Shown here one piece after another: positions 1 through 5,278 of a stretch of DNA of 6,216 nt. How positions within the stretch are numbered: the first letter of the stretch is position 1; each line of letters starts with the position of its first letter. The DNA comes from Kiritimatiellales bacterium (GTDB lineage: Bacteria; Verrucomicrobiota; Kiritimatiellia; Kiritimatiellales; Pontiellaceae). The stretch spans positions 1 to 6,216 of the forward strand of contig WFRA01000406.1 of NCBI GenBank assembly GCA_015486775.1, given 5' to 3'. Below the pieces are notes generated by a model that had not been told where the DNA came from, made no database searches, and saw nothing but the letters and a program-made list of their open reading frames with translations. The translations under genes were made by a program, and so were the position numbers.

Positions 1-1
1 C

Positions 2-2845
2 ACTTGGAACCAAGACGTGGCGGCTGGTGCAAAATGGAGCGACGCGACGAACTGGGATGCAGGAGTTCCCACCTCCGGCGACACGGCCATCTTCAACCAG
101 ACCCAGGCCGATACGCTGGAGGTGGATGTGGATGTTGCCGGGCAGACCCGTTTGCAGCAGGTCAGCCAAACCCACACCTTCAATGGATCGGGATCGATTG
201 CCGTGTCGGCAAGTCCGGTAGCCCACTTCCAGACCATCATGTACAACACCACCTCCGGAACGGTAACCTACAACGTGCCGGTGTCGCTCGATACGCTGGG
301 CTCGGCCTACTGGGGGCAGGCGACCCATAACAACAATGGAACCACCGTGTTCAACCGCCCTGTCACACTTGCCTCCGGGGCACTCCTCAACCTCCAGGGC
401 GGAACGTACATTTTCAACAGCGACCTGAACGTGCTCGGCTCGATGCGCTTGGATGGAACCGTGGTCATTGGCGGAACGGGAACAACCCTGGTTTCCACGG
501 ACTACATCAACACTGCCGGGCTGGGTAGCGTGCTGCACCTGAACCGAACCGGTGCCTACACCCTGGCCAACACGGCGACCGGCTATCTGCGGGTCGAAAA
601 AACAAAGATCATTTTCAATGCCGCGCAGGCGCTCGGGGCGGGAACCAATGTCAGGATGTACGAGGTCGACCCGGCATCCGCTTTGGTTTCCGGAGGGGAT
701 TATGACCAGGATTTCGGCTGGCTGGCCTGCTACGGCAACGGCGGAACCATAGATATGCAAAACTCCGCCTGCATCTGGACTTTTGCGGACTCCTCCGCCC
801 AAGGCTGGGTCAAGCTGGATATCAACAACGTCGGAAGCAATTCGGTGGTTCGGTTTGCGCTGGGCAGCGGTGGAGGACTGACGGCTGTGCAAGTCGGCAA
901 GATCACCTTGAACGGAACGCCTCTAACGATGGCAGACACCATCGTGGACGGGGGCTATCTCTACGTCACTTCCGTGGCGGCCGAACCTCCTGTGCCGGAA
1001 GACCGGAACGATCCCGTCTATGTGGGCTACTACCGCGGTGCGGGGATGGACGAAGGGCTCTATGCCTTCACCGATCCGGAGCAACCGCTCGCCACCGCCT
1101 CGCGCATCGGAACCCTGGCGTTTTTCGCTACGGATTGGCAGGAGGTTGGATTCGATGGCCACCGCTATTTCATGATCGATCACGCCACCGGTTCCGGACT
1201 CTACCAATACGATGGGGGAACCAATACCATCCTGCTTAGCGGGTCATACGGGTTCTCTTCCTGGCACGGCATTGGTCAGTGCAACGGGGTCTTCTATGGA
1301 ATCTACGATGGTTCCGCCCTGGACGGCTCCGGACTCTACATGTTCATGGATCCAACGGATCCCGAAAGCACGGCGCTGCATCTATGCAAAAACCAAAGCT
1401 TCCCTTCCAATGTCTGGAAAGATGTCGCATTCGATGGCGAACGCTATCTCTTCGTGCGGACGGACGCGGACGGTGGAACCCCGGGGCTCTACCAATACAA
1501 TCCCGGAACGGATTCCTTCCTGTTGATTAGCGGTTCCGAGACCTACGCCGATTGGGAGGGACTCGGGGTCTTCGATGCGGACATTGTCCCGCAGGCCGGT
1601 CAAAAAGCCTATGTGTTGCTCTTCGGCGGGCAGTCCAACGCGCTGGGCTGGGGATATCGCCAATACCTGCTCGACACCGGCGATCCGCTCGCCTCGCCGC
1701 AGGCGGATATCGACCTATTCCACGGGCTCTCCCTCTCTGTTCCCAAAGACACCCTGCTGCCGCTCCAGTCCGGAACCGGCAACACCGTGGTCAAGCCGCT
1801 CCCCAACCACTATCCCGCCCTGACCACCGCGCCCATCAGCCGCTTTGCCTCGGAGCTGAGTTTTGCCCGTACCACCCGCGACCTGATCCTTGATCCCAAT
1901 GCCCGCCTGGGCATCATCAAATACGCCATCGGCGGAACCAGCCTCTACGACCCTGCCGACTGGCGCCCCGACGGAACCGCCGACCGCGCGGCGGACGGAA
2001 CCCAGTACCGACGCTTCCAAGAAACGGCCTGGAAGGGGATTGCCGCCATGAAAAATAAATATCCTCGCTACTCCGTGGAAATTCTCGGCATGGGCTGGGT
2101 ACAGGGCGAGTCGGATGCCATCGAAGGGCACGCCGACGAGTACGAGGCAAACCTGATGCGGCTGGTCGCCGATGTCCGCGCCACGTTTGGCGACGGTCTG
2201 CCGTTTGTCCTTTCGATGCTCTCCACCAACCAGCTCGAAGGGGCGCCGGCGAACGAGCTTGCCCAATGGCCGATCGTGATGGCGGCGCAGCAGGCCGTCG
2301 CCGCCGCCGATCCCAAGGTGGCCGCCATGCCGACCGCCGGAACCAACTATGCGGTATCGGTCGGGTTTTCGGAAGGTCGCTATCACTACACCTCTTCGTC
2401 CCTCCTCCGGATTGGGCGCGACCTAGCCGAGGCACTGGTGACCATCTCCGGCGTGAATGCTTTTGAAGAGTGGGCGGAAGGCTTCTCCCTCTCTGGAACC
2501 AATGCGCTGGAGAGCGCCGACCCCGATGGCGACGGGCTCGACAACTTGCATGAATATGGTTTTGGGGGTGACCCGACCAACGCAACCGATACCGGCATCT
2601 CCCCTGCTTTCGGGCCGGTGGACTCCGGAATGGAATATCTATATCCCCGTTTGCGCGATCCCTCGCGGGGAGTCGAATATTCCTTGGAAACAACCGAGGA
2701 CCTTGTTTCCGGGGCTTGGAAAAATAGCGGCTATACCGAGGCTGGAACGGCGGTGATCGACGCAGCTTTCGGGTGGGTCTCCAACTCTGTTCCAACCCTT
2801 GGAACGGGGTCGCTCATGCTTCGCCTAAACATTTCAGATATTTGA
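2..2845 (+). CDS. Secreted multidomain carbohydrate esterase, CE6/SASA-type SGNH hydrolase (5' end missing)
   Basis: The reading frame is open from base 2 and codes in a family-like way (TWNQDVAAG..KWSDATNWDAGVP) before the first possible start (GTG at 17), so the gene begins upstream of the window; the last 947 residues are present. Numbering from base 2: residues 1-335 are Gly/Thr/Asn-rich beta-strand sequence resembling autotransporter-like passenger or beta-helix regions; 339-527 hold two copies of a roughly 95-residue module; 534 to about 817 are the hydrolase domain with GGQSNALG (nucleophile Ser545), KYAIGGTS (Gly644-Gly645) and WVQGESD (699-705), then His795; 840-847 is an Asp-rich DPDGDGLD segment like calcium-binding thrombospondin-3 motifs; the rest is a beta domain common at the C-terminus of PVC secreted hydrolases. 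The family removes acetyl groups from glycans, so an extracellular deacetylase of a complex polysaccharide is inferred. Substrate is unknown. No membrane anchor or sorting signal is visible at the C-terminus. Oddity: Gly, not Asp, lies three residues before His795. Confidence 0.85.
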   Translation, partial: TWNQDVAAGAKWSDATNWDAGVPTSGDTAIFNQTQADTLEVDVDVAGQTRLQQVSQTHTFNGSGSIAVSASPVAHFQTIMYNTTSGTVTYNVPVSLDTLGSAYWGQATHNNNGTTVFNRPVTLASGALLNLQGGTYIFNSDLNVLGSMRLDGTVVIGGTGTTLVSTDYINTAGLGSVLHLNRTGAYTLANTATGYLRVEKTKIIFNAAQALGAGTNVRMYEVDPASALVSGGDYDQDFGWLACYGNGGTIDMQNSACIWTFADSSAQGWVKLDINNVGSNSVVRFALGSGGGLTAVQVGKITLNGTPLTMADTIVDGGYLYVTSVAAEPPVPEDRNDPVYVGYYRGAGMDEGLYAFTDPEQPLATASRIGTLAFFATDWQEVGFDGHRYFMIDHATGSGLYQYDGGTNTILLSGSYGFSSWHGIGQCNGVFYGIYDGSALDGSGLYMFMDPTDPESTALHLCKNQSFPSNVWKDVAFDGERYLFVRTDADGGTPGLYQYNPGTDSFLLISGSETYADWEGLGVFDADIVPQAGQKAYVLLFGGQSNALGWGYRQYLLDTGDPLASPQADIDLFHGLSLSVPKDTLLPLQSGTGNTVVKPLPNHYPALTTAPISRFASELSFARTTRDLILDPNARLGIIKYAIGGTSLYDPADWRPDGTADRAADGTQYRRFQETAWKGIAAMKNKYPRYSVEILGMGWVQGESDAIEGHADEYEANLMRLVADVRATFGDGLPFVLSMLSTNQLEGAPANELAQWPIVMAAQQAVAAADPKVAAMPTAGTNYAVSVGFSEGRYHYTSSSLLRIGRDLAEALVTISGVNAFEEWAEGFSLSGTNALESADPDGDGLDNLHEYGFGGDPTNATDTGISPAFGPVDSGMEYLYPRLRDPSRGVEYSLETTEDLVSGAWKNSGYTEAGTAVIDAAFGWVSNSVPTLGTGSLMLRLNISDI
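1016..1582 (+). repeat. Tandem duplication of a ~95-residue module inside the esterase
   Basis: Two consecutive in-frame copies, 1016-1288 (91 residues) and 1289-1582 (98 residues). Both follow the same order of motifs: an opening Y..Y.G..D, then GLYxFxDP, W..VxFDGxRY, GLYQYxxGT, LLxSGS-like and WxGxG. At DNA level the best-kept stretch is the GLYQY codons (ctctaccaatac in both copies); elsewhere the copies have diverged, so the duplication is old. The module sits directly before the SGNH hydrolase domain. A beta-propeller-like or carbohydrate-binding role is possible, but I do not recognise a named family. Confidence 0.8.
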
Positions 2846-2951
2846 TGCCGGTGCTCCTTTCCTGGAAATGGACAGTGCCGCACGGATTTTTTTGATCGTC
2901 TTGGTTGCCCCGCCGCCGGGCGCGGTGGCAAGATGAGGCTTTGATTTTTCC

Positions 2952-2957
2952 GAGGAG
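2952..2957 (+). promoter_or_regulatory. Ribosome binding site that fixes the mazG start
   Basis: GAGGAG lies seven bases before ATG 2965. The frame is open further upstream to a TTG at 2905, but that stretch (PRRRARWQDE...) is not MazG-like and has no comparable ribosome binding site, so 2965 is the preferred start. Confidence 0.75.
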
Positions 2958-2964
2958 TGGAACC

Positions 2965-3762
2965 ATGGCGGAAGCGGGCGATGCAATAGAACGGCTGATC
3001 GAGGTGGTGGCGCGGCTGCGGGCGCCGGACGGGTGCCCGTGGGACCGGGAGCAGACGCTGGAGTCGATGAAGCCGGAGCTGATCGAGGAGGCGTACGAGG
3101 TGATCGACGCCATCGAGAGCGGCAACCGCTCCGATCTCGAGGAGGAGCTGGGCGACCTGTTGCTGCAGATTGTTTTCCAGAGCCAGATTTGTTCGGAGGA
3201 GGATGCCTTTGCCTTTCCGGAGGTGGCCACGGGAATCGCCGACAAGCTGGTGCGTCGCCATCCGCACGTCTTTGGCGGGGTGGAGGTTTCCGGCACCGCC
3301 GAGGTGCTACAAAACTGGGATGCCATCAAGAAGGCGGAAAAGGGCGGGGACGATCAGCCCGCATCCATCGTGGCCGGCATACCGAAGCATCTGCCCGCCC
3401 TACAAAAGGCGCACCAAGTCCAGAAGCGTGCCGCTCGCGCCGGGTTTGACTGGAAGCATATCGACGATGTTTTCGACAAGCTCCACGAGGAGATCGACGA
3501 GGTGAGGGAGGCGATCTCCCGCAACCACGAGGAGGACATCCGCGACGAGATTGGCGACCTGCTCTTTTCCGTCGTCAACGTCAGCCGTTTCCTCGGCCAT
3601 AATCCCGAGGAGCTGCTCAACCAAAACATCAAGAAGTTTATCCGCCGCTTCCAATGTGTGGAAGAAAAGGTGCACGCCACCGGCAAACCCTTCAAGGCGT
3701 TCACCCTCGACGAGCTGGATGCTTTCTGGAACGAGGCGAAGGCCGGTGAACCGCTTCGTTAA
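2965..3762 (+). CDS. mazG: Nucleoside triphosphate pyrophosphohydrolase MazG
   Basis: The 265-residue product matches the usual length of full-length MazG (263 in E. coli). MazG hydrolyses (d)NTPs to the monophosphate plus pyrophosphate in the cytoplasm, clearing non-canonical or excess nucleotides and, in E. coli, lowering ppGpp-linked stress. The N-terminal half has the signature LRAPDGCPWDREQT (18-31), a helix with Glu41-Glu42-x-x-Glu45, and Glu61-x-x-Asp64 in EEELGDLLLQ, the all-alpha NTP-PPase metal site. The C-terminal half repeats it: Glu175-Glu176-x-x-Glu179 and Glu195-x-x-Asp198 in DEIGDLLFSVVN. Both sites look intact, whereas in the E. coli enzyme only the C-terminal half is reported to be catalytic. 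No mazEF or relA lies beside it, so the link with toxin-antitoxin genes seen in E. coli does not apply. The start ATG is chosen from the GAGGAG seven bases upstream and from the length. It is 119 bases from the esterase gene, so separate transcription is likely. Confidence 0.96.
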   Translation: MAEAGDAIERLIEVVARLRAPDGCPWDREQTLESMKPELIEEAYEVIDAIESGNRSDLEEELGDLLLQIVFQSQICSEEDAFAFPEVATGIADKLVRRHPHVFGGVEVSGTAEVLQNWDAIKKAEKGGDDQPASIVAGIPKHLPALQKAHQVQKRAARAGFDWKHIDDVFDKLHEEIDEVREAISRNHEEDIRDEIGDLLFSVVNVSRFLGHNPEELLNQNIKKFIRRFQCVEEKVHATGKPFKAFTLDELDAFWNEAKAGEPLR

Positions 3763-3840
3763 ACAGCACATTCCCCCTTTTTTGGTTCCCGGTTTTCGCA
3801 AGCCTTTGAGGGAACGGCACAAACCGCTTCCGTAAAGGTC

Positions 3841-3869
3841 AGGATGCCAGACCGGCATTCTAATATTTT
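3841..3869 (+). terminator. Possible intrinsic terminator downstream of mazG
   Basis: AGGATGCC (3841-3848) can pair with GGCATTCT (3854-3861) around a five-base loop AGACC, giving eight pairs with one G-U. It is followed by AATATTTT rather than a clean T run, so termination efficiency is doubtful. It lies 79 bases after the mazG stop and before the toxin-antitoxin pair, a sensible place to separate the two units. The rest of the 3763-3963 gap shows an AT-richer stretch around 3918-3950 that may hold the promoter of the next unit, but no convincing -35/-10 pair. Confidence 0.3.
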
Positions 3870-3963
3870 GCTAGACTTGCGGCTTTCCAGCGACTAGGTA
3901 TTTCCTGGTCAGGGCAATAGAAAATTAAAACAAAGCATTGCGGCATAAATTGGGGGTCAAATC

Positions 3964-4359
3964 ATGGACAAAGAAACTCGATGGAAGCAGCGGTTTATGA
4001 ATTTTGACAAGGCGTTCCATACACTGGAACGGACGGTTGCAATTGAGAATCCGTCCGAGGCGGAACGGGGCGGCTTAATTCAGTTTTTCGAGGTCGCGTT
4101 TGAGTTGTCGTGGAAGACGCTCAAGGATTATCTTGAAGCGGGTGGTTTTCAGGTTAAGAGTCCGCGCGATGTTTTGAAGCAGGCGTTTCAATCGGGGATT
4201 ATTCAAGATGGCCACGCATGGATGGAGGCGCTGGACGACCGGAACCTGACGGCACACACCTATAACGAGGAGACCGCCGCTAAGATTGACCGTTTGATCC
4301 GAGAGAAATATTTCCCGGCAATTGCGGCACTTTACGAGACATTGAAAAAAGAAATGTAG
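3964..4359 (+). CDS. HEPN-domain protein, HI0074 family (nucleotidyltransferase substrate-binding; putative toxin of HEPN/MNT pair)
   Basis: This 131-residue, all-helical protein fits the HI0074/NTase substrate-binding family, a branch of the HEPN superfamily. Visible marks are an N-terminal helix (RWKQRFMNFDKAF), the family core FFEVAFELSWKTLKDYLEAGGF (41-62), SPRDVLKQAF (66-75), and DRNLTAHTYNEE (92-103). The last contains Arg93-x4-His98-x-Tyr100, the RX4HXY motif that in HepT toxins forms the RNase active site and carries the tyrosine modified by the partner antitoxin. HEPN toxins cleave RNA in the cytoplasm, with damage restrained by the MNT protein; that role here is inferred from motif and neighbour. 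A GGGGG at 3952-3956, seven bases before the ATG, is a moderate ribosome binding site. The antitoxin-type gene follows 84 bases later, so the two are probably one unit. GC content is visibly lower than in mazG. The older reading is a non-toxic substrate-binding subunit of a two-part nucleotidyltransferase. Confidence 0.88.
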   Translation: MDKETRWKQRFMNFDKAFHTLERTVAIENPSEAERGGLIQFFEVAFELSWKTLKDYLEAGGFQVKSPRDVLKQAFQSGIIQDGHAWMEALDDRNLTAHTYNEETAAKIDRLIREKYFPAIAALYETLKKEM

Positions 4360-4427
4360 GACGGGTTTCCTGCCTGTCTCCTGTCGCTCGGCTCTGCGCG
4401 TGAAGACAGGCAGGAAGCCTGTTCTGC
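4356..4427 (+). repeat. Long palindromic element between the HEPN and MNT genes
   Basis: TTCCTGCCTGTCT (4367-4379) and AGACAGGCAGGAA (4404-4416) are a perfect 13-base inverted repeat with a 24-base loop. Pairing continues outward to 4356/4427, giving 24 pairs of which four are G-U, so the left arm covers the HEPN stop codon and the right arm ends four bases before the MNT ribosome binding site. Each half is itself a small hairpin: ACAGGC-AGGAA-GCCTGT (4406-4422, six perfect pairs) and ACGGGT-TTCCT-GCCTGT (4361-4377, six pairs with two G-U). This nested design resembles REP/BIME-type or MITE-like interspersed palindromes. There is no T run after it, so it is not a standard terminator. Confidence 0.85.
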
Positions 4428-4431
4428 TTTG

Positions 4432-4436
4432 AAGGA
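4432..4436 (+). promoter_or_regulatory. Ribosome binding site of the MNT gene, beside the palindrome
   Basis: AAGGA, seven bases before ATG 4444, is a good Shine-Dalgarno match and supports that start. It lies just outside the foot of the 4356-4427 hairpin, so folding of that hairpin could affect how accessible it is. Confidence 0.65.
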
Positions 4437-4443
4437 ATGAACT

Positions 4444-4761
4444 ATGGCGTTTGGCTTGACCAATAAAGACATCGAACTCATTCGTGGCGCCATTGAGGCA
4501 GTTTCGGAAATTGAAGAGGTTATAGTGTTTGGCTCCCGAGCAATGGGAAACTATAAAAACGGTTCGGATATTGATTTAGCGGTAAAAGGGAACGGCATCT
4601 CTCTGCGAACAATTTCCCGGTTGGGCGCTCTGCTCAACGAAGAACTCCCCTTGCCGTATCAGTTTGATGTAATCGACTATGCAACCATCGACACTCCCGC
4701 GCTAAAGGAACACATTGATTCGTTTGGAGAAGTGCTGTTCCAGCAAAAAAAGACCGCGTGA
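4444..4761 (+). CDS. Minimal nucleotidyltransferase (MNT), HI0073-like; putative antitoxin
   Basis: The 105-residue product is a stand-alone polymerase-beta-type nucleotidyltransferase domain. The signature VFGSRAMGNYKNGSDIDLAV (28-47) gives Gly30-Ser31, Gly35 and the metal-binding pair Asp42-x-Asp44; the third carboxylate is probably Asp75 in YQFDVIDY on the next beta strand. All catalytic positions appear intact. In HEPN/MNT pairs studied experimentally (HepT-MntA of Shewanella and a cyanobacterial homologue) the MNT enzyme transfers AMP from ATP to the HEPN tyrosine and silences the RNase; the same job is inferred here because the upstream HEPN protein keeps that tyrosine. The order, toxin-type gene first, matches known pairs. 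The start is set by AAGGA at 4432-4436. GC is about 48% in sampled blocks, against about 62% in mazG, suggesting acquisition. A simple nucleotide transferase with a substrate-binding partner remains the alternative. Confidence 0.9.
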   Translation: MAFGLTNKDIELIRGAIEAVSEIEEVIVFGSRAMGNYKNGSDIDLAVKGNGISLRTISRLGALLNEELPLPYQFDVIDYATIDTPALKEHIDSFGEVLFQQKKTA

Positions 4762-4854
4762 TCATGAACATAAAACATCCTGCCCGTTCTGTGTAACAGT
4801 TTAGCTGAATCCGGGTGGATTTACGAGGTGTCGAATGTCTGAAGGCTGGGGTCG

Positions 4855-4888
4855 GAGCACCAGCTTGGGTCGATAACGGTGCTCGTTA
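4855..4888 (+). promoter_or_regulatory. Two mutually exclusive hairpins in the infA leader region
   Basis: GAGCACC (4855-4861) pairs perfectly with GGTGCTC (4878-4884) across a 16-base loop. The second arm overlaps another inverted repeat, TAACG (4874-4878) with CGTTA (4884-4888) around a five-base loop, so the two hairpins cannot form together. They lie about 70-100 bases before infA in a gap (4762-4957) with no supportable gene. Whether they are transcribed or functional is unknown. Confidence 0.35.
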
Positions 4889-4893
4889 AAGGG

Positions 4894-4921
4894 TTGCAAC
4901 GCCCGCCATTGTGTGTAGCAT
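4894..4921 (+). promoter_or_regulatory. Weak candidate promoter for infA
   Basis: TTGCAA (4894-4899) and TAGCAT (4916-4921) each match four of six bases of the sigma-70 consensus and are 16 bases apart; transcription would start roughly 30 bases before the infA ATG. The match is poor enough to arise by chance, and promoter preferences of this lineage are not visible here. Confidence 0.2.
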
Positions 4922-4957
4922 GCCTCCTTTCGGTTTTCAAAAGGGAAGAGGGTAGTT

Positions 4958-5179
4958 ATGGCTAAAGAAGAATCAATCGAGGCGGAAGGCGTAGTGAAAA
5001 AAGTGCTGCCGGCCACCATGTATCGCGTGGAGCTCGAAAACGGGCACGAAATCCTGGCGCACATTTCCGGAAAGATGCGCAAGCATTTCATCCGCATCGC
5101 CGTGGGCGACAAGGTTACGGTGGCCATCTCTCCGTACGATCTGGAGAAGGGCCGCATCACGTTCCGCCACCGAAACTAA
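4958..5179 (+). CDS. infA: Translation initiation factor IF-1
   Basis: The 73-residue product matches the whole length of bacterial IF-1 (72 in E. coli). It is a single S1-type OB fold that binds the 30S ribosomal A site with IF-2 and IF-3 during initiation. Recognisable blocks are the MAKEESIE start, [28 protein letters not shown] core (17-39; note the unbroken YRVELENGH), [15 protein letters not shown] (41-55) and the [15 protein letters not shown] tail (58-72). AAGAGGG (4946-4952) ends five bases before the ATG and is a clear ribosome binding site. The gene is usually in or near the ribosomal protein spc/alpha operons beside secY, map or rpmJ; here it stands alone between the HEPN/MNT pair and a transporter, with gaps of 196 and 99 bases. 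A CCTC at 4923-4926 could pair with the GAGG of the binding site and modulate translation, but that hairpin is weak. Confidence 0.97.
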   Translation: MAKEESIEAEGVVKKVLPATMYRVELENGHEILAHISGKMRKHFIRIAVGDKVTVAISPYDLEKGRITFRHRN

Positions 5180-5186
5180 AAGGGAA

Positions 5187-5262
5187 ATGGAATGATGGAA
5201 TATTGGATAGAGGGATATTGAAACCTTTTTCCGCCAATCCAGTAATCCACAATTCCGTTTTT
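5187..5262 (+). repeat. Inverted repeat built of 8-base periodic units, followed by a T run
   Basis: From 5187 the sequence runs in imperfect 8-base steps (ATGGAATG, ATGGAATA, TTGGATAG, AGGGATAT). On the opposite strand from 5256 the same rhythm appears (GGAATTGT, GGATTACT, GGATTGGC, GGAAAAAG). Aligning the arms 5189-5220 and 5225-5256 gives 21 of 32 complementary positions plus one G-U, including GGAAT/ATTCC at the foot and TGGAT/ATCCA within. GTTTTT follows at 5257-5262, so the structure could terminate transcription after infA, although the stem is imperfect. It fills nearly all of the gap before the transporter gene. Confidence 0.6.
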
Positions 5263-5278
5263 CAGGCAGAGCGTAGCG

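Noticed and set aside
1715..2795. Long open frames on the minus strand within the esterase (up to 292 codons)
   Set aside because: They lie opposite the clearly coding esterase frame, are rich in Arg/Pro/Gly as expected from GC-rich antisense, and show no recognisable motifs.
2846..2893. Intrinsic terminator after the esterase gene
   Set aside because: A run of seven T follows at 2887-2893, but I could not find a stem of more than three or four pairs directly before it.
3785..3815. GTTCCC/GGGAAC inverted repeat after mazG
   Set aside because: Six pairs with a 19-base loop and no T run; weaker than the hairpin at 3841-3861 and likely to be chance.
4778..4792. GCCCGTTCTG after the MNT gene resembling GCCTGTTCTG in the palindrome
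   Set aside because: Nine of ten bases match, but the similarity does not extend to either side, so a decayed second copy is not supported.
4762..4900. Integron attC site after the HEPN/MNT pair
   Set aside because: TAAC near 4793 and GTTA near 4885 looked like core sites, but the required long imperfect complementarity between the two halves is absent and the seven-base cores do not fit RYYYAAC/GTTRRRY.
4844..4908. Possible tRNA ending in CCA upstream of infA
   Set aside because: The stretch ending GCCCGCCA has no matching seven-base acceptor arm and no TTCRA T-loop; the cloverleaf does not form.
4804..4920. Minus-strand open frame in the gap before infA (residues like RPKLVLRPQPSDIRHL)
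   Set aside because: It continues antisense through infA, and its start is inside that gene. The peptide is suggestive of a conserved spurious frame, but I cannot tie it to any real protein.
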